From Paraspadella gotoi (taxonomy: Eukaryota > Chaetognatha): 64,000 bases of DNA. Of the stretch, positions 32,767 through 43,995 are shown one piece after another (within the stretch, counting starts at the first letter, position 1; each line of letters begins with the position of its first letter). The stretch is from positions 21,025,755-21,089,754 of the forward strand of contig CM119267.1 in the NCBI GenBank assembly GCA_051294375.1, read 5' to 3'. The notes under the pieces are model-generated. The model was not told the origin of the DNA. It ran no database searches and saw nothing but the letters and a program-made list of their open reading frames with translations. Position numbers and translations under genes: made by a program.

Positions 32767-35700
32767 ATGACGAAAGGCGACGAGGCTGAAAATCCAGGAG
32801 CGGAGGAGGAGACGGAGGTAAAATGATTGATTGATTGACTTCTAAAGTATTGATTGATTGATTTAATTAAATGATGTAAAAAAATATTTTTGGAAATAAT
32901 AATTTGAGAATTTAATTTTGAATTTATTTTGAATAAATGTAAATTTTCCCGGTAAAACATACGTACAATATTTATCATAGATTCTTCATCCGATTATTAC
33001 TAATCTAAATCAAGATCGTTGCTCGCGTATAAAATTAAAAACGAGTCGAGCCATCGCCGACGATTCCTTACCCTTTTCCCGTTCCCTTACCCAACCCCAT
33101 CCCCCGAAACAAAGATGTCGCTCGCCATCCCTGCCAGCGTCATCACCACCTCGCTCCGCATCGCCGCCGACGTCGTCGCCTACAAGTTTCTTCCTCCGCC
33201 CGACCGTCCGTCGACGAGACGCTGGACCCGGAGACGCCCGTCCCTCCTCCGCCCGTCTCCCCTCCGCCCGCTCTCTCGAGGACGAGGAAGGAGCGATGCC
33301 CGATTTGGTCGAGCATCATTCGCCCAGGGGAAATTTGGAGAGGATATCTGAGAGTTTGGAGAGGTCGAGGATTTGATTTGATTGATTGTTGATTGATTAG
33401 TTTATTGATGGTTGATTAAAAATATTGTTCGAATGGTTGGTAATTATTTGATAGATAGATGTAGTGATTGACCGATTGATTTATTTGTGATTGGGATCGT
33501 AAAGTATTTCCTTGATTTATTGCTTGTTTGAGTGATAAAATTATTGATCGACCGATTGATAATTGTTTAATTTACCAATATAATTTAAAAGTTATAAATA
33601 TATAAATATATTATGCGGCGATTGTGACCGATTGAATTTTTAGCGTGATTGATTGACTTGCTTGATTTATTGATTGATTGATAGAATTGATTGATGACTG
33701 ANNNNNNNNNNNNNNNNNNNNNNNNNGATTGATTGATTGATTGATTGATTGACTTCATTCTAGTTCATCTCCCGAACCTTTGACGACCGTCACCGATCAA
33801 CTCGTCAACGTCGTCGAGAAATTTCTCGAAAAATATTTCGGTCCGAAAACCGAAGATGAAGAGGAGCAGAGCAAGAAGAAAAAGAAAGGAAAGGCCAAGG
33901 TGAGTTGGGCCAATAAATAGTGCCAGGAGCAGAGCAAGAAGAAAAAGAAAGGAAAGGCCAAGGTGAGTTGGGCCAATAAATAGTGCCAGGAGCAGAGCAA
34001 GAAGAAAAAGAAAGGAAAGGCCAAGGTGAGTTGGGCCAATGAATAGTGCCCGGAAAAGAGCAAGAAGAAAGGGAATGGAAAGGCCAAGGTGAGTTAGGCC
34101 TGGGTCAATTGGTCTAATTTTAAGAGTTGACCAATAAGAGGGTCAAGGTGGAAAGGTGAAAGTGAAAAAATAGGCTAACCACGAAAAAAAATCCCATGTG
34201 AGTTGGCCAACAATCAGAACATTGTAAGTTGGCAAAGAATATGGGAAGGTAAGGTGCCCCCCCAAAAAATGAGTCCAAAGTTATTGGGTCAATTGTAAAA
34301 GGCCAAGAGGATATTGGTTCGACTAGAAAAGACAAAGGGAATTTAAGTCAGATTATGTTGGATAAAAAAGTCAGCATGAAAGAGACTAATTAGACAATGT
34401 CTATAGACATATGAATGACAATCAATTTAAAACCATTTTATGTGATTACGTAATGAATTTCAGAAAGAATCTCCGGAAGAAAAGAAACGTCGTTTAGAGA
34501 TGGAAGCGAAGAAGGCGATTGAGAAAATGCTTCAACCAGTGGGCAAATTGACGGAAAAGGTTTGATTGATTGCTTGATTGGATGATGGATTAATTGATTG
34601 TTTGAATAAATTGATGAATGATTTAATGAACGTTGAATTTATTCGATTAAGCCGTGTTTAATTTATTCAGATGAAACATTAAACATTCATTTAAAACATT
34701 GCATTTTTTTAAATTTTGAATCATTTCTAAGATAATGAAATCTTTAAGTTTTCTATTTTTGCAATAAATTATGATATAATTGTGACGCTTAGACTCTAAG
34801 ACCCTAAGACTTGGACTTTAAAGATAAAGTTAAAGATAACTTTTTTTTCACTAGTTGAACAAAAGCCTCGACGGCCGGGAGTGGATGCACCTCCAGAAGC
34901 TTCTCCTGGCGACGGAGTGCTTACGCGTCGTCAACGTCCTTCCGCCCCAACGCCCCGTCGAGCCGGACGAGATGGTGGAGCTGGAGAAGGCGACGGCGGC
35001 CTTCAAGGTCGCCGGGGCAGAGATCGTCAAGAGGCTCAATAAGATCTACGGCGAGTCGATGTTCTTTTGTTGGTCGAGATTTGTATTTGTTGATGCAAGG
35101 GAAATATGCAACTGAGATAGATGAACTCAATCTCATTTTCGGTTATATCGAGTTGATTTGGAGGATTTTTGTTGAATCAGAGAGAGAGAGAGAGAGATAG
35201 AGAGAGAGAGTGAGAGAGAATTAAACGGCTTTTCCGCTGATCACGTAACAAAGCGGTCGAGGTCATGCCAAGTTGCCAAGTTGTTATAAATATCATTTTT
35301 AACTAATAAATTATCAATCAATTATAATCTCCAGAAGTGGAGCACTACATCCGGATGAAGCTCAAGATCCCCGAGGATCCGAAGGAGAAAAAGCAGAGAG
35401 AAGAAGAGAGAAAGAAGAAGGAGTCGCAGAAGGGAGTCAGCGCCGAGGACAGGGCTCATGAGCGGAGGAAGAGTTTGGGCCTCATGGTCGGATTGTTCGG
35501 ACCCATGAAGGGGGTCACTTATGAGGTAGGGGTGCGGGGGTTGGGCATGGGTTAGGGGGAGGAAAGGGAGTTAGGGGAGATAGATGGAGAGTAGGGGGGA
35601 GTGATGAAAAGATTGAGCGATTGAGCAATGTTTTTTTTTTTTTTTTGGGCTGCTTTTGTTCATGTAATAAAAAATAATTAGGCCCTTTTTCAAAAAATAT

Positions 35701-36357
35701 TTTGCATAACAGTATCATATTTTTTATAGTAATATCTTTTAAAAAGTTTTTAACGCTGATGAAGGCTTGTACCTAAGCCGAAACATTTCCGTTAATAATA
35801 ATAAAATAAATCGTTGTTGAAACTAATTTCTAACTCTTCTAGTAATATCCTTATGAAATCATAAAATTTAAAAATCATATTTTTTTAATTTTAAGAACAA
35901 TTTCGGATTGGCCGGAAAAAAGCTGAAAAACTGTTTTATGATATTTTCAGGTTAAAGCTGCGAAAAATGACTAAAACGTTTCATCATGTAATAGTTTCTA
36001 CTACAGTAGATGGCTAATTCATTTAAAAAAGAACAAAACACAAACTTTAAACTCCTTAGTATAAAACTATCTTTTATAGTACTTTTTTGGGGGGTTGGCT
36101 CGAAGAATATACAAAACTGAAATAAACTAGCATAAATGAATCAAATCGGAATTAAGAATCAATACCTCCTCGGAAACAGGTGCTTTACCTCAACTACTAC
36201 TACGCCGAATTTCATCGCTTCTTCGACGGAATGTTGGCCGTGTACAGAGACGCCACGAGGATGTTGACGCCGCCGTCTGAGGATGAAGCGCCGGGTGAGG
36301 AAATTGCGTGGGTGGGTGAAGATCGGAATGGTGAGAGAGAGGGTGGGTGGCAATGAG

Positions 36358-36414
<57 letters not shown>

Positions 36415-38773
36415 GGTGGCAAAAAGTTGACCCAGCCATTTAGAAACCTATGGCTATGAGAAAAAGAAGAGAGGCGCGAGAGAGCGTCGCAGAAAGAAAT
36501 GTATTTAAATTTATAAATTCTATAAAGTAGAATTGTTATAGAAATCAACAAATCAACATCCCAATGGGCGAAAAATAAAAAAGAGAAAAATAAAGAAAAG
36601 CAAAGAAATAATCGAAAAATAAAGAAATAAAATTAAAAATAAGTAATGATGAAAAAAAAATATTGATAGAATAAAAAAAAACCCAAAATTATTTTAAAAA
36701 TTAAATAAACAATAATGAAAGAAAATCTAGAAAAGAGACTGATTCACCCTATCACGTGATCCAGCTTCGTCCATCAAACCCGTCCAAATCGAACCGCCCT
36801 CGACGAAGACCAAAATCGCACCCCACGTTTTGACGAAAATTCGGGCGTCGACAAACTCTTTGGCCGAGAACAAGAAAGACGCGGGGTGGTCGCCCAAGAT
36901 CTTGGACAGAGAGGTTCTGGTCGTGGGGGTGGACTTGTGGAAGGTGAGGCGGCTTGTTGGGGACGGGGGGGGAGAGATGGAGCGTGAAGAAGCTGAGAGT
37001 GAAAAATGATAAAAGTGATGGCGATGCCATTTTTGGCTTTCTGATTACCTGCGGTACTTTTTTCGTGGATCCCAGAACTTGTAAACCAAAACTTGTTTAA
37101 GGTGGTAGGATTCTTGTAACCTTAATGTCCCTCACAGTCACTCTGTAAATTTACTATCTTTGTACTCTGTCTCCAGGGAGAGCGTGAACGCCCCATCATC
37201 GCCACAACGAGGCGGCGTCTGGAAGCGGAAATTCTTCACCGAATTCACACTTTCGATCTCACTGGTAGAATTTGGTTGAATATTACAAATTTGACTTGTT
37301 TTCTTGCACATATTATCTGCGAAAACTGTTTTTATTTTATTTCCGGTCGTAATGACTAAATTGACCAAAATGACATAATGACATAAATGACGTAAAAGAC
37401 ATAATGACGTTATGACTAAAATGACCCAAAATGACATCAAATGTCGTAAAAGACATAATGACGTAATGACTAAACATCCAAATGTGACTAAACATAACAC
37501 GGACTTAATGACTTAATGTCTGAAAAAAAATAGTTTATTTTTAGAATAGAACAGGAGATGTTAATTTTAATAAAAATATGGTTTTTTTTACTTTTAATTT
37601 TTGTATGAATTGTTAGAAAAGCAACTATATCTTAAGGCTCCCTATTTCCAATTAACGTAGTAAAAAATATAAACAAAATGATTAAGAAACAAACTAAAAA
37701 AAAGACGAGAGCATCCTAAAATTTTAAAATAACATGATCCTGGGAACGAGTGAAAAGCCCTTTTAGCTAATACCGCAATATGCTAATGAGATTAAACCGA
37801 TAATGAAAATGTTTCCTCCTCCTTCGTAGGCGACGCATTTTCGTTGGTTCGCGGTTGCACCGCAGCCGTCGCGATCGATTTCAAACTCGTCTTCAAAGAT
37901 GTCACGAAAGAGAAGGTGAGAGAGGACAAAGTCATCGATGGGAAGATATGCTTATTTATTAAATGAATCGATAATCTGGTTGGGCCAATTTCATTATTAA
38001 AATACTTTAATGAAATATTTTTCGATTTTTAATGTCGAAAACAAGAGCGCCGCCGTTGTCGCTGAGCTCTTCGCCTGCTACGATCGCCTGAGCGACCTGG
38101 CCAGATCCAGAGAGAAGAAGCGACGCCTGCTCGAGTCCGTCGTCGTCGTCCTCAACGCCGTCAACGACGTCTCCATCCTCGACAGGGTCGACCTGTTGGA
38201 GATGTCGCGAGGAGGCGGGGCCGAGGCCAAGTCAGTCTACAACGAGGACGACTTCTTCGCCGCCGAGGGCGCCTTCGATCACGGGAACAGGTTGTGGGGG
38301 GGGGTTTGAGAGACTGGATGTGGACCGGGTGGTTGAGGATGTTTGGGAGTTCGGTCTTTGGATCTGATTGGATCTGTCTATCTGTCTGTCAGTCCATCTC
38401 TCTCTCTCTGTCTGTCTGCTTGCATGTCTGTCTGTTTGTAAGTCTGTTTGTCTACATGTTTTACTGTTTGTCAGTCTGTTTGTGTGTCCATTGGTTTGTC
38501 GATTTGTCGATCTGTCTGTCTGTCTGTAACTCCGTCTGTCAGACTGTCTTTCTTTCTCTTTCTGCCTATATCCCCGCATTACTCTCTCTCTCCCCCTCTC
38601 TCTCAGATGGTGGTCAAGCGAACTCACACACCACATCCATCGTCGTTCGATTCCGATTCAACCCAACAAAATCAGCGACGTGGCTCAATGGATAGAGAGA
38701 AGAATCGAGAAACATTTCGTGCCTAAGATTCTCGCCCTTCAGGTCGGAGGTTGTTCTAGCTGTTGCTGCTTTA

Positions 38774-38835
<62 letters not shown>

Positions 38836-40403
38836 GTTATTGTTATTGTTATTGTTATTGTTATTATCATAGCAGATGGAACATGAAACCAAAAGTGGAT
38901 TTTATTCTCAGAATTTGGGACAGATGGATTCAATACCAAATGGTCAGGTATTTATAAAATCCAATCGGATCATCGACACGGGCCTTTTTCCCCGATGGCA
39001 TGAAGCCTGTCTTCTCATTGGTCAGTTCCGACGATGATTCATCCAATCAGAGAGTCCTCGGTAGATTTCATCCGAGTCGCGGATCCGATTCCATTTTTGG
39101 TTCCGATTACATCAGCGATGTTATTATTATTATTAATAGAAACCTTGCGCTTTTTGTTATCAATCTTGGCTTTTTTCTTTCCTTATCACTTATTGTTTCC
39201 GTAGCGAAGCACTGAGAGCGTTAATAAACTAGACTGCGAGAGAGTCTTTGATTGAAACCTTTCAGGGTGTTCCTATGTTATAATCTTGTAAGAGAGATAG
39301 AGCTGGTATACGAGATAGGCGGACCGAGGAAGGAGCAGGGCGTTAACCTGGAGGCCTTTTTTCAAAATGTAACATCGTGTAATATAACCCATCATATTCT
39401 GTGTATATTTAAACGTAATATACTAAGTTTCTTATTTAACGAACGAATGGATAGTTTTTATATTGGTTGTACTCATTTCATAAAGTCTAATTTCTTTATA
39501 CTAATAGTAATACGTCTTTAAATACTTGTAATAATTGAAATGATTTAAACTAGATAAATAGGGTCGATGCTCGCCGTTCAAATAGTCGCCGATTGAATTG
39601 TAAACGACAACAACGACGACGACAACAACGACGACGACAACAACAACGACTCCATTTTCGTTTCCCCCTCCTTTAAGATCGGCGGCGTCGCCTTCGCCCC
39701 GCGCAACTTCGTCGTCCAGGCTTTCGACGAGAAGAAGACGAGGAAGAAGTTCGAGGATTTGGCCGAGGAAGAAGATTCGGAGGAGGAGGCAGAGGAGGTG
39801 AGAGAGGGGGGGTGGATGGATGGATTGCATAATGAATTAATGAAGGAATGATTGTATATAACTGAATTCGTGAATGAATGAATGAATGAATGAATGAATG
39901 AATGAATGAATGAATGAATGAATGAATGAATGAATGAATGAATGAATGGATGGATGAAAAAATGAATAAAATAATGAAAGAAAAAATTAATAAATGATTG
40001 GATGACTCGATGAGTGAATGAAAGAATAAATGAATGAATGAATGAATGAATGAAGAAAAGTATGAACGAAAGCAGAAATGGATAAATTAAACTGATAAAA
40101 ATAAATAAATTAAAATAAATAAATAAATAAATAAATAGATAATTAATAATGAATGGATGAATGAAAATGCAGATTTAAATGAGCGAATGAACGGAGATCA
40201 TAGTCTGGGCAAGACCTATTTAAAATATTAATAAATTAACTTACTTTTAAGTAAATATTTCAGACACACATTTATATATAAATATACACATATGCACATA
40301 AAACGAATTACTTTGTCTTTCTTAGGTGGGAAATATTAAACCAGAATGGAAAACCGTCTTGAAGGCGGAGGGAGTAAAGTGGATCAAACTTCAAGAAATG
40401 GAG

Positions 40404-40477
<74 letters not shown>

Positions 40478-40656
40478 AGAGAGGAGAGCGAGAGAGTCAC
40501 TCTATCCTCCTCCAATCTTAGGTTCTACGTCCTCGAAAACGAAATAAAGACACGAAGAATTCGTCTGAAGGCGACGAAGACGATGACGGTTCCGAGGCTC
40601 ATGATCAGAAGTCTGAGGATGTATCAATGACCAAGAGAGACGGACATACGGACTGA
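32767..40656 (+). CDS. 15-exon gene, Lys/Glu-rich protein of ~700 aa, unidentified
   Basis: Exons: 32767-32817, 33115-33363, 33764-33899, 34464-34559, 34855-35050, 35335-35525, 36180-36294, 36765-36943, 37177-37264, 37830-37915, 38046-38290, 38607-38742, 39678-39797, 40326-40403 and 40522-40656 (TGA). From exon 3 on every junction is in phase. Exon 2 needs frame changes to link exons 1 and 3. Intron 5 appears to use a GC donor (35051). Visible features are an acidic N terminus, SKKKKKGKAK in exon 3, a KEKKQREEERKKK stretch in exon 6, LNYYYAEFHRFFDGM in exon 7, the mixed alpha/beta-looking exons 8-12, and an acidic tail (EDDDGSEAHDQKSEDVS). No signal peptide or membrane span, so probably cytoplasmic or nuclear. 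I do not recognise the family. AATAAA at about 40859. Confidence 0.75.
33702..33726. other. Assembly gap (25 N) in intron 2
   Basis: Placed in (GATT)n sequence within the second intron of the 15-exon gene. Confidence 1.
33900..34088 (+). repeat. 63-bp minisatellite duplicating exon 3 end and its donor
   Basis: Three tandem units of 63 bp, each repeating the end of exon 3 (Lys-rich, GGAAAGGCCAAG) with the donor GTGAGTTGGGCC. The donor GT therefore occurs at 33900, 33963, 34026 and 34089. The third unit is diverged. Each unit has an in-frame TAG after the donor, so only use of the first donor keeps the frame open. Confidence 0.9.
34560..34854 (+). other. Intron 4, AT-rich
   Basis: Begins with (GATT)n-like DNA, as do introns 1-3; no other feature. 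Confidence 0.6.
35751..35794 (+). ncRNA. Hammerhead-ribozyme-like motif, possibly a relic
   Basis: In intron 6: CTGATGA (35756-35762), a 5-bp stem II GGCTT/AAGCC with loop GTACCT, then GAAAC (35780-35784). The ends TAACG and CGTTA pair perfectly as stem I. Stem III would be a single A-U pair with a four-base loop, so cleavage is doubtful. Hammerheads with very short stem III occur in Penelope-like retroelements (established knowledge). It could be a decayed copy or coincidence. Confidence 0.4.
36361..36412. repeat. (GA)n microsatellite in intron 7
   Basis: About 26 GA units between exons 7 and 8 of the 15-exon gene. Confidence 0.95.
37358..37510 (+). repeat. ATGAC(A/G)TAA-type minisatellite in intron 9
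   Basis: At least ten imperfect units built on AATGAC followed by ATAA, GTAA or TAAA. Several contain TGACGTAA. Confidence 0.8.
38386..38580. repeat. (CTGT)n-rich tract in intron 11
   Basis: Imperfect TCTGTCTGTNTGT repeats just upstream of exon 12; also present at 43672-43740 in the second segment. Confidence 0.8.
38775..38870. repeat. (ATT)n and (GTTATT)n microsatellite
   Basis: About 20 ATT units followed by GTTATT units in intron 12. Confidence 0.95.
39600..39656. repeat. (ACA/ACG)n trinucleotide tract before exon 13
   Basis: CAACAACGACGACGA pattern just upstream of exon 13. It replaces the usual pyrimidine tract except for the last ~20 bases. Confidence 0.8.
39870..39957. repeat. (GAAT)n microsatellite in intron 13
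   Basis: About 18-20 GAAT units, with more degenerate GAAT/AAAT repeats to about 40150. Confidence 0.95.
40407..40495. repeat. (GA)n microsatellite in intron 14
   Basis: Starts four bases after the donor of exon 14 and runs almost to the acceptor of exon 15. Intron 14 is only 118 bp, so most of it is GA repeat. Confidence 0.95.
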
Positions 40657-41030
40657 GATATGTAAGACCCTTCTATGACTAAACATCGTACGTTTAAATC
40701 TCTGAAAGGGATTGTCGGACGGACGGAAAACATTACCGCCCTATCGGACGGTTACGTTAGTAAACTCGCAATCGTAAAAATGCAATAATTATGGATAAAA
40801 TCTCTTCTCAATTTTTAGAATCAAACGGATGCTTAATATTATATACATACGTGTTTCGAATAAATGATCCTGACGAAAATTAACGAGATCTGACAAAGAA
40901 ACGAGTTTAAAATCATTTTGTGTTTTAATGCGTTTCACTTTTTCTTATTTATTTTCACGAAAATAAAATAATTATTTTTTTAGTTTTTAATTCTCTGAAT
41001 GAACAAGAGTTAAAAGGGTTGACAGCGAGA

Positions 41031-41037
<7 letters not shown>

Positions 41038-41068
<31 letters not shown>
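41038..41068. repeat. (GA)n microsatellite
   Basis: Downstream of the 15-exon gene; the longer equivalent is at 46272-46350. Confidence 0.95.
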
Positions 41069-41071
<3 letters not shown>

Positions 41072-41701
41072 ACATCTGAATCTGCCCCCCTCCACCGAAT
41101 TCCGCTGCCAAATTTGAAACTCAAATATCGCTGAGAAGTCGGCGGGTGCCACTTTAAGAGGGGCACCCATATCGCTGAGAGGAATCGCACAATCTCAAGG
41201 ACGATCTCAATTTCTGTGAGTTTCGTTTACAATAGTTGGTCCTTACTTCATTCAATTTATTCAGTTTTGCTTCAAAAATTTTCGTTGTACTTTCGCTGCA
41301 CAACGAATATCGTTGCAAATTGTGGCTTTCTGAAATATTGTGAGACAAGTTTTTTATAAAAAAAATTCAAAATGGTTACCATCATGTTGGGCCAGATCAC
41401 TTTGATTCAATCTTCAACTTCTGAATTCTGATCTCGATTAAAGTAAATAAAATGTATTTTTCGTTACATTATTATCGTAAATACATGGGGAAAACTGAAA
41501 CTTTTGATCCAAAACAATAGGCCACTTTACTTCCGGAGTAGATTCACCATTAAATCGTAAATTATTAAAATAAGAAAGAGGACAAAGATATTCCCGACAG
41601 AAAAATAAAGTATGGCAGATCAAAATGTCGGTCTAGATGCTTCGTTGAAGACTCGACGATAGAGGAGGAAAGAAAAAAAAGGACAAAGCCTGCCATCTCT
41701 T

Positions 41702-41702
<1 letters not shown>

Positions 41703-41784
<82 letters not shown>
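41703..41784. repeat. (CT)n microsatellite
   Basis: About 40 CT units about 50 bases before the CpG-rich block at 41833; equivalent at 46990-47082. Confidence 0.95.
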
Positions 41785-41787
<3 letters not shown>

Positions 41788-41832
41788 GCCTATGTATGAG
41801 GAGGAAATTTTGAATAATTCTCATTTACAAAC

Positions 41833-42259
41833 ATGGAAACCCCGAGCGCGACCTGGAGGGTAGCCGCTGGCGCCGCCGCAGCCGCCGCCGATGTCGCAAG
41901 CCCCCAAAGCCACGCCGACTCCAGCGCCTCTCGCGGCGAGATTCCAAAACGTCTCTTTTTTTTTCCCTGCCTTGCGGAGTCGCCTCTAAATACTTTCTTC
42001 GTTTCTGGCGTCATTTCGTAGAAATGGAAATATCGCCGCAAAGCTGAGAGATATCGTCAAAGGCTTTTTCGACATTCCCACCCCGACGCACCCAACATCG
42101 CCCACTCGAGGAATTCCTTCGTTGCTACAACTTATCCCGATACGTTTTGCTCGTTTCGACTCCCGAAGGAACTAACGGAGAGACAACGACAACAAAAAAC
42201 AACCGTGGAACATTTTTTTTGGCGCTAAAAATGGCGGCGAAAAGAAAACATTCTCGTTG
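41833..42259 (+). other. CpG-rich block, possible first exon or promoter region
   Basis: ATG at 41833 opens METPSATWRVA and continues for 62 codons. The second copy (47131 on) differs by indels and reads as a Pro/Ala-rich frame instead. The minus strand is also open (41790-42041). The block is CpG-rich in AT-rich DNA, and a second ATG in good context (AAAAATGGCGGCGAAAAG, about 42228) follows. Composition suggests a promoter/first-exon region, but strand and frame cannot be fixed. Confidence 0.25.
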
Positions 42260-42414
42260 TTGTCGTCTTGTTGTTGTTTTGTTTGTTTTTTTTAAGTAAC
42301 GCACTCGGGCAAAAGTTATAATTTTAAAAAAAAAGTGATTTATATTCTACCTCGTACCTAATGAGAAGAATATGTCGAAATGCTCGCAGCTTGAATAATA
42401 TGCACATATATATC

Positions 42415-42417
<3 letters not shown>

Positions 42418-42471
<54 letters not shown>

Positions 42472-42475
42472 TTTC
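42418..42475. repeat. (CT)n microsatellite
   Basis: Pure CT run; equivalent in the second copy at 47713-47800 with T insertions. Confidence 0.95.
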
Positions 42476-43041
42476 TCTCTTTCTCCGGCACTATCACGCC
42501 TAGAGATACACTCACAGAGACACACACACAGATATTCCATTCCCACTCATAAGCCCTATCTCGGGTAATAAATTGGAATCTCTCTGCCTTCTCTCGCTCT
42601 TTATTTCCATCCTTCCCTCTCTTCATTTTTCTTCTTCGGACGATTTCGATTCTGCCCGCTAGGCGGCGCTCGAGCTGTACATTCCGCGGCGGCTAAATTT
42701 GATTTTTGTCAAGACAAATGAACATCGCTCTGAAAAATTATATGTATGGTTTTTGAGAGGAATGGAGAGGATGAAAATATCGAGAATATATTTTATGTCA
42801 TAGTAATACAATTCTTTGTTACATTCTTCGAACACGATTGTTAAATTTTCTTAGTTATCATTTAGTTTGTAACCTGCTTCATGGTTTTATGTAACAATTT
42901 TTTCATGAAATAATCTACATGAATTGTTTTCAAATTCAAGTCAACTTTTTCCAATTTGCTTTTATTTTTCATTCTTTTTCATTTTGTTTTAATTCCTTTT
43001 ATCTTAAGCGTTGTTTTTCCTACTTATTGAATTAGCCCTCT
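42476..43041. other. Intergenic, AT-rich
   Basis: A small CpG patch (GCTAGGCGGCGCTCGAGC) near 42656 and AT-rich DNA. No gene seen. Confidence 0.4.
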
Positions 43042-43051
43042 NNNNNNNNNN
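43042..43051. other. Assembly gap (10 N)
   Basis: End of copy 1 of the second duplication. Confidence 1.
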
Positions 43052-43117
43052 TTCATCGGCTATGGCTAGCTTTAGTCCAATAAATAAATGTTTCAGCGCT
43101 ATCCTCCACTCCTTCAG

Positions 43118-43163
<46 letters not shown>

Positions 43164-43294
43164 TTTATCCCATTTCTTTCAATTCCGAGTGATATCTTTC
43201 AATTCGCTTCCCCTTTCTTCTTTCGCATCGCTTTTATGCTTGGCTCGCTCGGCTTGCTTTGCTTGCTTTACTTGCTTGTTCTTTCGCGCGGTTC
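43052..43294 (+). repeat. Displaced copy of 49060-49345
   Basis: Same sequence as 49060-49345, with a shorter (CT)n tract. It lies between two gaps, out of order with respect to the other copy. Confidence 0.9.
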
Positions 43295-43319
43295 NNNNNN
43301 NNNNNNNNNNNNNNNNNNN
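43295..43319. other. Assembly gap (25 N)
   Basis: Placeholder between the displaced fragment and an inverted fragment. Confidence 1.
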
Positions 43320-43410
43320 TATTTATCGGCGGCCCCGATAAAATCCGGAGTCTTTCGTTGCCGGAGATTCACTCACCATAAAAAGATTCTATACTCCATC
43401 TCCTTTCGGA
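43320..43410 (-). repeat. Inverted partial copy of 49395-49475
   Basis: TTTATCGGCGGCCCCGATAAAATCCGGAGTC... is the reverse complement of the possible exon at 49407 with indels. An inverted junction between gaps suggests mis-scaffolding or a folded read. Confidence 0.7.
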
Positions 43411-43463
43411 TGGATGACTCTTCTGTCTCCTCTCTCTCTCTCTCTCTCTCTCTTCTCCTCTGT

Positions 43464-43520
<57 letters not shown>

Positions 43521-43671
43521 TCTCTCGTGTAAATGTCTAGTTTCGCGCGCGGGATGGGACCGCGGCGGTGATTTGTCTCTCGCACGCAGCAGTTTGACAT
43601 GGTTTTACAGTCGAAATCGTGAATTGTAATGCACGACGGAAGGAACGAATGCACCACATAATGCACCTACT
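43411..43671. other. (CT)n tracts and short unique sequence
   Basis: CT-rich to about 43535, then about 130 bp with no match elsewhere in the window, then the second copy of the duplicated segment begins. Confidence 0.5.
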
Positions 43672-43961
43672 GATCTGTCTGTCTGTCTGTATCCGTCTGT
43701 CAGACTGGTCCCTTTCTGCTTTCTTTCTCTTTTCTGCCTATATCCCCGCATTACTCTCTCTCTCCCCCTCTCTCTCAGATGGTGGTCAAGCGAACTCACA
43801 CACCACATCCATGTCGTTCGATTCCGTTCAACCCCAACAAACAGCGACGTGGCTCAATGGATAGAGAGGAAGAATCGAGAACAATTTCGTGCCTAAGATT
43901 CCGCCCTTCAGGTCGGAGGTTGTCTAGCTGTTGCTGAGCTTTATCATTATTATTATTATTA

Positions 43962-43995
<34 letters not shown>

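Larger units (their letters stand above)
26037..32870 (+). repeat. Large duplicated segment, copy B
   Basis: Counterpart of 19110-25691. It differs by many one-base indels, a ~250-bp insertion at 28281-28531, and microsatellite lengths. It continues without a gap into the 15-exon gene, so it is the anchored copy. Confidence 0.9.
38508..43041 (+). repeat. Second duplicated segment, copy 1
   Basis: Matches 43672-48361 in order and orientation: (CTGT)n, exons 12-15 of the 15-exon gene, downstream (GA)n/(CT)n tracts, and the CpG-rich block at 41833. It ends at a 10-N gap immediately after GAATTAGCCCTCT, which in copy 2 continues into unique sequence. Confidence 0.9.

Noticed and set aside
38680-38957. 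Ile, Tyr or Asn homopolymer frames
   Set aside because: These are (ATT)n translated in different frames, inside an intron.
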